A stretch of DNA of 64,000 bases from Streptomyces lydicus (GTDB lineage: Bacteria; Actinomycetota; Actinomycetes; Streptomycetales; Streptomycetaceae): NCBI RefSeq assembly GCF_001729485.1, contig NZ_CP017157.1, positions 4,216,001 to 4,280,000 on the forward strand, written 5' to 3'. Made by a program: the position numbers and the translations under genes. Shown in pieces: positions 51,040-60,551 of this stretch. Positions within the stretch are counted from its first letter, which is position 1; the number at the start of each line of letters is the position of its first letter. The notes under the pieces were generated by a model. The model worked only from the letters and a program-made list of their open reading frames with translations, was not told where the DNA came from and made no database searches.

Positions 51040-53583
51040 CTACTCGGCCTTGATGGCCTGGAGCATGTTGAGCTTCGCTGCCCGCCGGGCCGGCCACAGT
51101 GCGGCCAGTACGCCGACCATTGCGGCGAGGGCGAGGAAGAGACCCATCCGGCCCCAGGGCAGCACCGTTTCGTAGGTCGACAGTTGGCCGGTGGCCTTGA
51201 TCAGCTCCCCGGTCGCCCAGGCGAAGAAGACGCCGAGGCCGATGCCGAGTACTCCGCCGAAGAGGGAGATCACCAGCGACTCCAGGCGGACCATCTGCTT
51301 GATGCCGCGGCGGTCCAGGCCGATGGCGCGCAGCATGCCGATCTCCTGCGAGCGTTCGAAGACCGACATCGCCAGCGTGTTGATGACGCCGAGCACCGCG
51401 ACGATCACCGTCATGGCCAGCAGGCCGTAGAGCATGTTCAGCATCAGGGTGATCGTCTTGGCGATGTCGCCGGAGACGTCCTTCTTGTCCGCGACGGTGA
51501 TCGCCGGGTTCTTGCCGAGCGCCGTGACCAGCTTGTCCTTGGACGCCGCGGTCGCGCCGTCCTTGGTCTTGACCATCACCTGCATGTCGGTGATGTGCTT
51601 TTGGTGTGGGGCGAGAGTGGCGTTGTCGAGGATGATGCCGTGGATGATCTGGTTGCGCTGGTAGACGCCGCCGATGGCGAGGGTGCCCCGCTTGCCGTCC
51701 TCGAAGGTCACCGGGAGGCGGGAGCCGGTGTGCCAGCCCTTCTCCTTGGCGGTGCTGTCGTCGACGACGGCGCGGTCGCCGCTGAGGGTGCCGAGGGCGC
51801 CCTCGCTGAAGTCGAGCTGGGTGAGCTTGCCGAAGTCCTTGCCGTTGACGCCGGTCAGGAACTCGGTGGTGGTGCCGATCCGGGCCGGGGAGTTGCGCAG
51901 TGGGCTGGACGCGGTGACCTCGTCTGTGGACGCGAGTTTCTTGGCCACGTCGGGGGAGAGCGGCGTCCGGCTCGCCATGGAGACCATGTAATCGGCCTTC
52001 AGCGAGGCGGTGGCCATCTTGTCGATGGCTTGCTGGGCGCTGCCCGCGACCGCCGTCATGCCGGTGATCAGCATCAGTCCGATCATCAGCGCGGAGGCGG
52101 TGGCGGCCGTGCGGCGCGGGTTGCGGACCGCGTTCTGCCGGGCGAGGATGCCGGAGATACCGAACAGCCGCAGCACGGGGGCGGCGAGGGCGATCAGCGG
52201 GCGGGACAGCAGCGGCGTCAGGACCAGCACGCCGATCAGCAGCAGCCCCACACCGGCACCCATGATGGCCCGGGTGGAGCCGCTGTAGGACATCCCGGTG
52301 GCGGTCAGGACCGCGGCCGTGCCGGCGCCCGCGAAGAGCGCACCGATGGTGTTGCGGACCATCAGCGACTTGGTGGTGGCGGTGGCGTGCACGCTGTTCA
52401 TCGCGGCGATCGGCGGGATCTTCGCGGCCCGGCGGCCCGGCAGCCAGGCGGCCAGGACCGTGACGACGGTGCCGACCAGCAGGGATATCAGGATCGTGGA
52501 CGGCGAGATCACCAGCGGGCCGTCCGGCACCTTCGCGCCGGTGGCACCCACCAGTGCGCGCAGTGCGGCGGCGATGCCGATACCGGCCAGCAACCCGGTC
52601 ACTGCGGCCACGGTGCCGACGACGAGCGCCTCGATCAGCACCGAGCGGGTGATCTGGCGGCGGCTGGCGCCGACCGCGCGGAGCAGGGCCAGTTCCTTGG
52701 TGCGCTGGGCGACCAGCATGGTGAAGGTGTTGGCGATGATGAAGGTACCGACGAAGAGGGCGACACCGGCGAAGGCCAGCAGCGCGTTCTTCATGCCATC
52801 CATGGAGGTGGCGATGAACTTTGCCTGTTCGTTGACGAGTTGTTTGCCCGTGGTGGCGGTGGCGCCTTGCTTGGGCAGGATCTTCTCGACCGCGTCCTTC
52901 AATGCTGTCTGAGAGGTGCCGGGGGCGGCCTTGATGTCGATCTCGCTGAATTCACCGGGCGCTGCGAACCTCTTCTGGGCGGTGGCGGTGTCGAACAGCG
53001 CGAGGCTGCCGCCGGCCGCGACGGTGCCGTCGTCGGTGGTGAAGATGCCGGTCAGCTTCTGCTCGCGGACCGGTCCGTCGACGGAGATCCGGACGGTGTC
53101 GCCGACCTTGTAGCCGCCGCGGTCGGCGGTGTGGGCGTCCAGTGCGAACTCGTGCGGGCCCTTGGGGGCGGCGCCGTCCCGCATCGGATAGCGGGCGTCC
53201 TTGCCGTCGGCGCCGGGGAAGTAGTTGCTGCCGCTGGTCGAGAAGCCTTCGCCGATCAGCTTGCCGCTCTTGTCGGCGATGGCGGTGAAGCCGGAGACGG
53301 TGCCGGTGGCGGAGGCGGCGCCGGGCACGCCGGCGGCCTTGTCGAGCAGCTTGTGGTCGAGCGGGGAGCGCGCACCGGGTGTGCTCTGGGTGTTGTCGGA
53401 TGGCTTGATGACCACGTCGACGTTGTCGAAGCCCTTGCGGGAACTGGCCTGGCTGGCGTCGGAGATGGTCGAGGTGAAGACCAGGGTGCCGGAGACGAAG
53501 GCCACGCCGAGCATGACGGCGAGGACGGTCATCAGCAGCCGGGCCTTGTGCGCGAGCACATTGCGCAAAGCGGTACGGAACAT
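51040..53583 (-). CDS. ABC transporter permease, FtsX/MacB superfamily, 847 aa
   Basis: ATG 53583 opens MFRTALRNVLAHKARLLMTV, a typical FtsX-like start with the first membrane helix. A large extracellular MacB-type domain (residues ~45-240) precedes three helices (FAGVALFVGTFIIANTFTML). A second extracellular domain then precedes the final helices (LLAMTVIVAVLGVINTLAMS, MGLFLALAAMVGVLAALWPA). Two FtsX repeats in one chain are normal for this actinobacterial class. It probably exports peptides or lipids or transmits force rather than importing. It is partnered with the ATPase encoded 53 bases upstream. Confidence 0.9.
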   Translation of the reverse strand: MFRTALRNVLAHKARLLMTVLAVMLGVAFVSGTLVFTSTISDASQASSRKGFDNVDVVIKPSDNTQSTPGARSPLDHKLLDKAAGVPGAASATGTVSGFTAIADKSGKLIGEGFSTSGSNYFPGADGKDARYPMRDGAAPKGPHEFALDAHTADRGGYKVGDTVRISVDGPVREQKLTGIFTTDDGTVAAGGSLALFDTATAQKRFAAPGEFSEIDIKAAPGTSQTALKDAVEKILPKQGATATTGKQLVNEQAKFIATSMDGMKNALLAFAGVALFVGTFIIANTFTMLVAQRTKELALLRAVGASRRQITRSVLIEALVVGTVAAVTGLLAGIGIAAALRALVGATGAKVPDGPLVISPSTILISLLVGTVVTVLAAWLPGRRAAKIPPIAAMNSVHATATTKSLMVRNTIGALFAGAGTAAVLTATGMSYSGSTRAIMGAGVGLLLIGVLVLTPLLSRPLIALAAPVLRLFGISGILARQNAVRNPRRTAATASALMIGLMLITGMTAVAGSAQQAIDKMATASLKADYMVSMASRTPLSPDVAKKLASTDEVTASSPLRNSPARIGTTTEFLTGVNGKDFGKLTQLDFSEGALGTLSGDRAVVDDSTAKEKGWHTGSRLPVTFEDGKRGTLAIGGVYQRNQIIHGIILDNATLAPHQKHITDMQVMVKTKDGATAASKDKLVTALGKNPAITVADKKDVSGDIAKTITLMLNMLYGLLAMTVIVAVLGVINTLAMSVFERSQEIGMLRAIGLDRRGIKQMVRLESLVISLFGGVLGIGLGVFFAWATGELIKATGQLSTYETVLPWGRMGLFLALAAMVGVLAALWPARRAAKLNMLQAIKAE

Positions 53584-53636
53584 GGGTGGTCAGTCCTGGA
53601 GGAGAGGTCCGGAGGTCGGGTGGCGGCTGCCGCGGG

Positions 53637-54419
53637 TCAGCTCGTACGGCCCTTGGCGTCGAAGCCCTTCATCCGTTCGAGGACCATGTCGGCGGTGGGG
53701 TCGGGCATGTCGTCGACGATCCGGCCGTCGGCGAGGAAGACCACGCGGTCCGCGTAGGCGGCGGCGACCGGGTCGTGGGTGACCATCACCACGGTCTGGC
53801 CCAGTTCGCGTACGGAGTTGCGCAGGAAGCCCAGCACCTCGGCGCCGGAGCGGGAGTCGAGGTTGCCGGTGGGCTCGTCGGCGAAGATGATCTCGGGCCG
53901 GGAGGCGAGCGCCCGGGCCACCGCGACGCGCTGCTGCTGGCCGCCGGAGAGCTGGCTGGGGCGGTGCTTGAGGCGGCCGCTGAGCCCGACGGTCTCCACC
54001 ACGCGGTCCAGCCAGGCGCGGTCCGGCTTCCGGCCGGCGGTGTCCATGGGGAGGGTGATGTTCTCCAGGGCGGTGAGCGTCGGCAGCAGGTTGAACGCCT
54101 GGAAGATGAAGCCGATCTTGTCGCGCCGCAGCTGGGTGAGCTTCTTGTCCTTGAGGCCGGTCAGCTCGATGTCGCCGATGCGGGCGGAGCCCCCGGAGAT
54201 CGCGTCCAGGCCGGCCATGCAGTGCATCAGGGTCGACTTGCCGGACCCGGAGGGCCCCATGATCGCGGTGAACTGGGCCTGCCGGAAGTCGACGGAGACC
54301 GCGTCCAGGGCGACCACCTGGGTCTCGCCCTGTCCGTAGACCTTGCTGAGGTCCGTAGCACGGGCGAGCGCCGCGGTGGCGCGGGTGGCGGTGGAGACGC
54401 CGGAGTTGAGGGTACTCAC
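53637..54419 (-). CDS. ABC transporter ATP-binding protein, LolD/MacB type, 260 aa
   Basis: GTG 54419 (MSTLNSGVSTATRA) follows AGGAGTCC. The motifs are complete: Walker [20 protein letters not shown], signature [20 protein letters not shown], Walker B EIIFADEPTGNLDSRSGAEV and switch VVMVTHDPVAAAYADRVVFL. It is the energy unit of the adjacent FtsX-like permease. No regulator gene is next to it here. Confidence 0.93.
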   Translation of the reverse strand: MSTLNSGVSTATRATAALARATDLSKVYGQGETQVVALDAVSVDFRQAQFTAIMGPSGSGKSTLMHCMAGLDAISGGSARIGDIELTGLKDKKLTQLRRDKIGFIFQAFNLLPTLTALENITLPMDTAGRKPDRAWLDRVVETVGLSGRLKHRPSQLSGGQQQRVAVARALASRPEIIFADEPTGNLDSRSGAEVLGFLRNSVRELGQTVVMVTHDPVAAAYADRVVFLADGRIVDDMPDPTADMVLERMKGFDAKGRTS

Positions 54420-54641
54420 GGGAAAGGACTCCTGTCGGAACGAGGGAGGGCCGCCTCCGCACCGCCACGGCGAGCGGGCAGAGGAACATCGGTATCCATC
54501 GTCCGCAGCCCACAGGCCCCGGGCGTCAACCTGTGTGACCGTCCTCGGCCCACCCCAGAGGATTAACCACACCCCCTTCGTCATCCTCCTGTATGACGCT
54601 GCCGCCCCGGTGTCCGGCTGGCTTGCCCAGGAGGCAATCGC

Positions 54642-55345
54642 ATGCTGGCCGAAGCGGCGGACGCGCAGCTGGTGGAGCCCCTGCACGAGGGGCGTTACCG
54701 TTTCCGCCCCGAGATACGGCGGCTGCTGGCGGATGCCGCGGGCCCGGAGCCCGGAATCGCGGACGTGGCGCTGAGACTGGCCCGCACGTTGTGGCCGCTT
54801 CAGCTGAAGGCCGGGTACTGGGACGAGGTGCTGCCTGCGCTGCAGATCGCGGGCCGGTGTCTCGACGAGCATGACCCGGGTTCCCGTACGGCAGCCGCAC
54901 TCCACTTCCAGCTCGGTCACTGTCTTGGCGAGTTGCGGCGATGGGAGGAGGTCGACCGTGAGACGCACCTGGCCGTCGCAGCTGAGCGCGGGGCGGGCCA
55001 CCTGCGGGGCGAAGCCTCGTCTGTGGAGCTGCAGGGACTGCAGATGCTGAGCCGGTGGCGATACGGAGCGGCATACGAGCGGTTCGTCGAGGCGGAACAC
55101 CTGTACCGGGCGATTTCATCCGGGCAGGACGGCGCGGGGGACCTGCCCCGCGCCCTCGCCCTCGCTGAGCGTCACCAAGGACGTGCGCTACGCGGCTTGG
55201 AAGGTTTGGAGGAATCCCGCGCCCTCCTGGAGAGGGCGCTGGACTTCTTCGTGGAAGAGGGCGAGGCATACAACCAGGGCCGCGTCCTCACCGACCTCGC
55301 CGAGACACTGCACGACGCCGGCGACGAGGCCGCGGCGCTGGCCAG
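54642..55345 (+). pseudogene. TPR protein truncated by an IS982 fragment
   Basis: ATG 54642 has a near-perfect AGGAGGCAATCGC ribosome binding site. The product reads as helical TPR-like repeats: VALRLARTLWPLQLKAGYWD, EVLPALQIAGRCLDEHDPGS, TAAALHFQLGHCLGELRRWE, and GLEESRALLERALDFFVEEG, AYNQGRVLTDLAETLHDAGD. Related proteins are C-terminal parts of NB-ARC/STAND regulators. The TPR array stops mid-repeat at about 55345, where IS982 sequence begins. A ~230-residue truncated protein could still be made. Confidence 0.55.
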
Positions 55346-55349
55346 GATC

Positions 55350-55626
55350 ACCCGGCGGCCTGCCCGTCGCATGGGCCCTGGCCAACCCCAAAGTCGACGA
55401 ACGCGAGGTCCTGGCAGACATGCTCACCACCGACCCCGACCTGCTGGCCACCCACCCCGGACAGACCGTCATCGGCGACAAGGGCTATATCTCCAAGAAC
55501 CTGGACGCCGTCATCGCCGACCACGGACTGCGCCTACTACGGCCCAGTTACCGCAACCGCAAGCCCCGCCCGGGCGAGCAGCTGCTCAAACCGATCCGGC
55601 AGCTCATCGAATATCGGGTCCTCTAA
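55350..55626 (+). pseudogene. IS982-family transposase C-terminal fragment
   Basis: The translation GLPVAWALANPKVDEREVLA, then TVIGDKGYISKNLDAVIADH, LRLLRPSYRNRKPRPGEQLL and KPIRQLIEY is the DDE-domain C-terminal half of IS982 transposases, including the GDKGY Asp. Both ends are cut, and the 3' end joins an IS5 fragment on the opposite strand. Confidence 0.7.
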
Positions 55627-55932
55627 CCGGCGGGAGCGTTCACGGACCTGGCAGCGCAGGAGCTCATGGATGACCTGGTCGGTTCCGTCGTCCCGCCAGG
55701 CGGCGAAGTAGTAGTACGTCGCGCATTTCTGCGGCAGGTCGTGCGGGAGGTAGGCCCATCGGCAGCCGGTCCGCCCCTGGTAGAGGATCGTGTTCACGAT
55801 CTCCCGCATGTCGTAGGCGCCCTGATGGCCGCTGACCGAGCGGTGCCGGTCCCTCCACGCGGTGATCACCGGCTCGATCAACGACCACTGCTCGTCCGAT
55901 AAGTCGCTGGGATGCAGCTTGCGTTCACTCAC
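55612..55932 (-). pseudogene. IS5-family transposase N-terminal fragment
   Basis: GTG 55932 (SERKLHPSDLSDEQWSLIEP) leads into VITAWRDRHRSVSGHQGAYD, TILYQGRTGCRWAYLPHDLP and YYYFAAWRDDGTDQVIHELL, then stops matching after RSRRLEDP. This is the N-terminal third of an IS5 transposase of the same group as 49035-49985. The catalytic core is missing. Confidence 0.7.
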
Positions 55933-56021
55933 CGCCAACCCCAGCAGACCCCGCACCGCGAACCCGCGGATTTCGCCCCCACCCCACACCATCAGGCGAT
56001 CACAGAACGACTCAAAGGCTC

Positions 56022-56258
56022 ATGAACCGCCCACTGAGTGAGGAGAAGTGGCGCGACAGGCTCAGCGATGCCGACCGGCGGGCCCTGTCCCCGTTGTTCT
56101 GGACTCATGTGAACCCCTACGGCCGGTTCGAGCTGGACATGAACTCTCACCTCGCCCTTTCCCGCGTAGCGGCAGCCAAGGCACCCGGCCCACGAACCCC
56201 GCCTGAGGCGGAAAACGCCCTAGCGGCGGCGGGTCGAGCAGCCGGGGCAGCTTCCTGA
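56022..56258 (+). pseudogene. probable Tn3-type transposase C-terminal scrap
   Basis: The frame from ATG 56022 gives RLSDADRRALSPLFWTHVNP, YGRFELDMNSHLAL. This resembles the extreme C-terminus of Tn3-family transposases (LSP..HHIN..GRY), in a subfamily different from the intact tnpA here. The rest is non-homologous Ala-rich sequence. It is tentative because the match is short. Confidence 0.4.
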
Positions 56259-56344
56259 AGATGCGTACCCCTGGTGTCGGGCGAGAACGCCGGAGTCGTT
56301 GGGGGGTTTGCCGTGTACTGTCCGTGTGCCGTTCAGTTGTTCTG

Positions 56345-57271
56345 CTAGGACAGTGTCTTGGTGACCAAGGATGCCGCTTCGGCAATCAGCTTGTTGTCGT
56401 AGTCGGCGTCTTTGGTGCCGCGGTTGGACATGATCGCCATGACGATGGGTGCGGCGCCCGGGGGCCACACGACGGCGATGTCGTTTCGGACAGCGTAGAC
56501 ACCGCCTCCGCCGGTCTTGTCCCCGACATCCCATCCCTTGGGTACTCCGGCCCTGATGAGTTCGTCTCCGGTGGTGTTGGTGCGCAGCCACTGCGTGAGC
56601 TGTTCGCGTTCGTCCTTGCCCAGGGCATCCCCGAGAACGAATGCCCGCAGGTCTGCTGCCCACGCGCGGGGCGTGGTGGTGTCTTGTGTGGCACCGGGGG
56701 ACCACTGGTTCAGTTCCGGCTCGCGGCGCTCCACCTTGGTAGTGGTGTCGCCTGTCTTTGCGAGAGCGGCGGCCAGACCCTGTGGCCCGCCCAGTGCGTC
56801 GAACAGGAGGTTGGCCGCGGTGTTGTCGCTGTAGCGGACGGCCGCGTCACACAGATCACGCAGGGTCATGCCGGTATCGACATGCTTCTCGGTGATCGGA
56901 GAGTGGTCGATCAGATCGCTCCGGGAGTACTTGATCACCTTGTCCATGCCGCTCAACGAGTACTTGCGCAGCACGGCAGCGGCGGCGAACGCCTTGAAAG
57001 TAGAGGCGTACGCGAATCGCTCGTCAGCGTTGAAGGCCACCTCCCGCCCATCGCCCGTGTTGACCGCATAGACCCCAAGCCGCGCACCGTACTTGCGCTC
57101 CAGCTCCCTGAAATCGCCGACGGACTGCTTCGCAGCGGGATCCGCCTGCGTTGTTGCGGCAGCTGGGGCCGGTGACGCCTGGGTGCTGTCATGGCCGCAT
57201 GCGGCAAGCGGAAGGGCGACGAGTACAGCGAGCCCTCCGAGAACGGCACGCCTGGCACGAGTGGACTGCAT
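56345..57271 (-). CDS. class A beta-lactamase, lipoprotein form, 308 aa
   Basis: ATG 57271. The signal peptide has a lipobox LAAC (residue ~25). All class A motifs are present: ASTFKAFAA (Ser70-x-x-Lys), YSDNTAANL (SDN loop), [11 protein letters not shown] (Glu166 and omega loop) and GDKTGGGG (KTG). It hydrolyses penicillins outside the membrane. The gene diverges from a LysR gene that is followed by a penicillin-recognising-like protein, the same arrangement as the inducible bla locus of S. cacaoi. Confidence 0.95.
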   Translation of the reverse strand: MQSTRARRAVLGGLAVLVALPLAACGHDSTQASPAPAAATTQADPAAKQSVGDFRELERKYGARLGVYAVNTGDGREVAFNADERFAYASTFKAFAAAAVLRKYSLSGMDKVIKYSRSDLIDHSPITEKHVDTGMTLRDLCDAAVRYSDNTAANLLFDALGGPQGLAAALAKTGDTTTKVERREPELNQWSPGATQDTTTPRAWAADLRAFVLGDALGKDEREQLTQWLRTNTTGDELIRAGVPKGWDVGDKTGGGGVYAVRNDIAVVWPPGAAPIVMAIMSNRGTKDADYDNKLIAEAASLVTKTLS

Positions 57272-57383
57272 GGTCGGACCTCCAGATAAGCCGTCAAAGG
57301 GTGCCGAGAAGAGGCACCGCTCGGGTACCGGCTCATGTTCTTCCTCCGCGTTCCATACGGTCCAATACGCATACAGCCAGTCT

Positions 57384-57405
57384 CATGCTGTTTCCACATA
57401 GCATG
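57384..57405. promoter_or_regulatory. dyad in the beta-lactamase/LysR intergenic region
   Basis: CATGCT at 57384-57389 is inverted as AGCATG at 57400-57405 with a 10-base spacer. It ends seven bases before ATG 57412 and would overlap ATG 57403. LysR-type regulators usually bind interrupted dyads in such divergent regions and repress themselves. Other sites nearer the beta-lactamase are possible but not clear. Confidence 0.45.
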
Positions 57406-57411
57406 GTCGGT

Positions 57412-58317
57412 ATGGACCTGGTGGGAGCATGTCGGGCGTTTGTCAGCGTGATGGAGCGTGGCAGCTTCACCACGGGAGCGGCCGCAGCACGCATGTCACA
57501 GCCGGTGGCGAGCCGGCGCATCGCCGCCTTGGAGGAGCTTTTCGGCGAGCGCCTGTTTGAGCGGACATCGCGCCGGGCCACCCTCAGCTCCTTCGGCCGG
57601 GACATGCTCCCGGCGGCGAGGCGGCTCGTGCAGGCAGCCGACGCGCTGCTGCACGAGGCAGAGACAGCCAAGCGCAAGCCATGGCGGCTCGCCGTCCCGC
57701 ACAACTGCTCCACGGGCTCTCTCGCCCGCCTGATCGCCGACGCTCAGGAGCAGGAGGTGATCCTTGATCTTCATACCGGCACGCCGGCGCAGCGCATGGA
57801 GCTTCTTCGCTCGCAGCAGGTACGCGCGGCCCTGATCACGGTGCCCGCGGACGAAGCCACGTGGTCCGTTCCGCTCGGCCTCGCGGGCACCGCGGCAGCC
57901 GGGGCCAGGCGCGTCTATCTGGCGACGCTCCGGGCCGGGCGGGCCTGCCCGGATCCGGTCCGCAAGGTCTGGATCCAGCCCGAGGACGACGTGCCGCACA
58001 TCCGCGATCCGCTCACACGCCTGCGCGACGCACTGGGGCTACGGCCGGTGCAGCTCGCCATCGCCGCCGACCTGACCAACGCCATCGCCGAAGTGCTCCG
58101 CACGTCCGATCTACTGCTTTGCTCTGCCGCGCAGGCCGACGAGCTCGGCCTCGACTGGAGGCCCATCGGTGAGATCACACTCAGCCGTGGATACAGCCTC
58201 GCAGCCGCCATGGACGTCAATTCGCAACATGTCCAAGCACGCCTGGGCAGCGCGATCAGCCGCTGCCTCGGCCCGGCTACCCGGACCACCACCCCTCACG
58301 CAGTGGCGGCAGTATGA
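57412..58317 (+). CDS. blaA: LysR-family regulator of the beta-lactamase (BlaA-like), 301 aa
   Basis: ATG 57412 (MDLVGACRAFVSVMERGSFT) is preferred to ATG 57403 because of family precedent. The HTH is TTGAAAARMSQPVASRRIAA LEELF-like, followed by the wing FERTSRRATLSSFGR. A substrate-binding domain covers residues ~90-290. In S. cacaoi the LysR protein BlaA activates its divergent beta-lactamase gene. The identical gene order supports that role here. Its stop overlaps the next start as ATGA. Confidence 0.85.
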   Translation: MDLVGACRAFVSVMERGSFTTGAAAARMSQPVASRRIAALEELFGERLFERTSRRATLSSFGRDMLPAARRLVQAADALLHEAETAKRKPWRLAVPHNCSTGSLARLIADAQEQEVILDLHTGTPAQRMELLRSQQVRAALITVPADEATWSVPLGLAGTAAAGARRVYLATLRAGRACPDPVRKVWIQPEDDVPHIRDPLTRLRDALGLRPVQLAIAADLTNAIAEVLRTSDLLLCSAAQADELGLDWRPIGEITLSRGYSLAAAMDVNSQHVQARLGSAISRCLGPATRTTTPHAVAAV

Positions 58318-59216
58318 GCACCGAAGCGCTGCTGCACGACATCCGCCAACAGCTTCTCGAAGGCGGCTTGCACGGCTGCCTGCTGGTCCGCGACCTTTGC
58401 AGCGGAGCCGAGCTGGGCATCGAGCCCGACGTCCAGCTGCCCTCCGCCTCCTTGGTCAAGATTCCGCTCGCCCTGGCAACGGCGGAGCGCATCAGGCGCG
58501 GAGAGCTCGACGGAGCAACGGCGATCGACGTCCAGCCCGGAAGCATCACCACGCCGGGCCCCACCGGACTGACCCGGTTCCGCCACCCTGCCCGGATCGC
58601 CATCGACGACCTGCTCTACCTCAGCACCAGCGTGAGCGACGGGACCGCCGCCGACGCACTCTTCGGCCTCACCCCACCTGCCCAGGTGGCTCAGATCCTG
58701 CATGAACTGGGCCTGGACGGCATCACCATCCGGCACGGCATGCGCGAACTCACCCAGACCCCGGCAGAACGCTTCACTCCCGATCAGGCGCACCTCGCCC
58801 ACACCCTCGCCATTGAAGCGAGCACCAGCGGCCGCGGCCACCACGTGCCACAGCTCGACACCACCCGCGCCAACACCGGCAGCGCACGCGCCTGGACCGC
58901 CCTGCTCCAAGCGCTGTGGACGCCATCGGCAATCCATCCCGAGGCCGCAGCACGGGTGCGGGACCTCATGGCCCACAACCTGCTCCGCCACCGGCTTGCC
59001 CCGGACTTCAGCTCAGACGCCAGCGGCTGGTCTTCCAAGACCGGCACCCTCCTCAACCTCCGCCATGAGATTGGAGTCGTCGAGCACTCCGACGGGCATG
59101 CCTTCGCCATCGCCGTGCTCACGGAATCGCTTGTTCCGGCCAGCACCCAGCCAGGCGCCGACATTCTCATGGCACAAGCCGCCCGCAGACTGCACGACCA
59201 CCTCCGGCAACTCTGA
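58314..59216 (+). CDS. blaB: serine-beta-lactamase-fold regulatory protein (BlaB-like), 300 aa
   Basis: ATG 58314 overlaps the LysR stop. The chain has the penicillin-recognising fold motifs LPSASLVKIPLAL (S-x-x-K near residue 45), STSVSDGTAADAL (SDG in place of SDN) and GWSSKTGTLLN (KTG). There is no signal peptide, so it is cytosolic. The Glu166 loop is not evident, which suggests poor or no hydrolysis. In S. cacaoi, BlaB has the same features and is needed together with BlaA for induction. Here it probably has the same unresolved signalling role. Confidence 0.82.
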   Translation: MSTEALLHDIRQQLLEGGLHGCLLVRDLCSGAELGIEPDVQLPSASLVKIPLALATAERIRRGELDGATAIDVQPGSITTPGPTGLTRFRHPARIAIDDLLYLSTSVSDGTAADALFGLTPPAQVAQILHELGLDGITIRHGMRELTQTPAERFTPDQAHLAHTLAIEASTSGRGHHVPQLDTTRANTGSARAWTALLQALWTPSAIHPEAAARVRDLMAHNLLRHRLAPDFSSDASGWSSKTGTLLNLRHEIGVVEHSDGHAFAIAVLTESLVPASTQPGADILMAQAARRLHDHLRQL

Positions 59217-59261
59217 ACCCGAGCACCACCTCGAAGCCGACTCTCACAAACGTTGGCGCCC

Positions 59262-59350
59262 TCAAGTGATCAACGCACCACCTACGGCGGCGACCGCACC
59301 ACCGTCATCCCGCCCGAGGGCGGCACGGCCACCACTACCGTCATCGACGC
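59262..59350 (+). pseudogene. RHS/YD-repeat protein fragment
   Basis: The translation TTYGGDRTTVIPPEGGTATT, TVIDARG matches the repeat unit of streptomycete RHS proteins as I know it, where TTVxDARGR is usual. Only about 28 residues remain, in the wrong context and without start or stop. The following ~220 bases on the minus strand read as a basic, Ala/Lys-rich tail of no known family. Confidence 0.4.
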
Positions 59351-59574
59351 CCGCGGTGTTCGCCGGGCCCTCGGCAGCGACGCGGTTCAGTGCAACGTCA
59401 GCGAGGGCTTTACCCTGCGCCTTGGGGTGCCGTCGCTTCGCGGCTGTGGCGGTCTGCTGCCTGGGGGCGCGCGGCGCGGTGCCAGTTCCCTTACGCGCCT
59501 TGACGAACTCCGCATCGAAGCGTGCCGGCCTCTTCCGCTCACGCTGTGAGCGGTCGCGATTTCCGTGTGGTGTG

Positions 59575-60095
59575 TCAGTCGGTTACTGGTGTCACGTTGC
59601 CGTTGGGGCCGCAGTGGACGGTCCAGGGAGTCTGGGAGCGGATGGTGTTCTCGTGGATGCGGATGTCGATCTGTGTGGGGGGTTTGTTGCCGGGGACGTT
59701 GGCATGGGCGGCGGTGCAGGCGATCTGGCTGACTGCTGTGACATCGAGGTCGCCGGTGCTGACCTTTTGGGGGACGAAGACGTCGACGGCTCCGTCGGCC
59801 GCGGTGGCGGTGAGTTGGCCGGCCATCGGTGGTACTTGGCTGATCAGGCCGCGTTGGCGTTCGGCCGGGGTGGGGCCTTCCAGGAGGAGGCCGAGGGCTT
59901 GCTGGGGGCTGAGTGGTCGGTCCGTGGGGCGTGAGACGGCACGGAGGCCGGTGGGACCGGCGAAGTAGAGGCGTGCGAAGCGGGCTTCGGTTCCGGGTTG
60001 CTGGATGCCGGAGGCCGGAGGGCCGGCGGGCACGGGGTTGGTGGGGCCGATCGCACAGCCGGTGGTTGTGGCGATGAGCAGGGTGGACAGGGGTC
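59575..60095 (-). pseudogene. GerMN-domain lipoprotein, 5'-truncated
   Basis: The minus frame ends at TGA 59575. It shows STLLIATTTGCAIGPTNPVP with a lipobox-like TTGC, then FARLYFAGPTGLRAVSRPTD, LSPQQALGLLLEGPTPAERQ and AADGAVDVFVPQKVSTGDLD. This is a GerMN/LpqB-type spore-and-envelope domain. There is no Arg-rich signal-peptide start and no ATG/GTG in a good position. The homology ends where an acyltransferase fragment begins on the other strand, so the first few codons were probably lost. Confidence 0.55.
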
Positions 60096-60438
60096 CCTCG
60101 CTGCCGCGTGGCTCTCCAAGGTCCTGGTGGAGGACCCGATCCGGTTCCGGGCCCCCTGGGCGAAGGGCCGCACGGGAGCCGCCGCCCTGCTGGCCACCTT
60201 TGCCGCCCTCGCGACGTTGTGGGCCCTCATCCCCGAACCGCAGACCGGGGCCGGCACCGTCGACGTCACCCGGCTCGTCTCGGCCGGCGCCATACCCCAC
60301 ACCGGGGCCACGAGGAGGCCACTCGCCAGCCCGTGGCGTCACGTCTTCCCCGGCAAGAGCCGTGTGAGTCCCGTGCCGAAGGTCGTATCCGACGTGGAAG
60401 GCCGGTCGGCTGCTGGACCTCGGCACAGTTTCCGCTGA
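60096..60438 (+). pseudogene. acyltransferase-3-like C-terminal fragment
   Basis: The plus frame reads AAWLSKVLVEDPIRFRAPWA, KGRTGAAALLATFAALATLW, ALIPEPQTGAGTV. The SxxxVEDPxR element followed by an Arg-rich loop and last membrane helix is the ending of OafA-type O-acyltransferases. All upstream membrane helices are missing, and the reading after ~60330 is non-specific. It abuts the truncated GerMN lipoprotein. Confidence 0.5.
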
Positions 60439-60551
60439 GCTCCGGCCCGGCCCTGGCGGCGGCCGCACCGGCGCGGCCATTCGCCCAGCACAACACGGTG
60501 CCCTGCAGAGCGCGGCGGCTCGGCCGCCGCGGGCGGCGGGTTGTCCGCGGT

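Noticed and set aside
51184..53757. An 857-codon plus-strand frame opposite the FtsX-like permease
   Set aside because: It is a Gly/His/Asp-rich shadow of the real permease; no start signal or domain.
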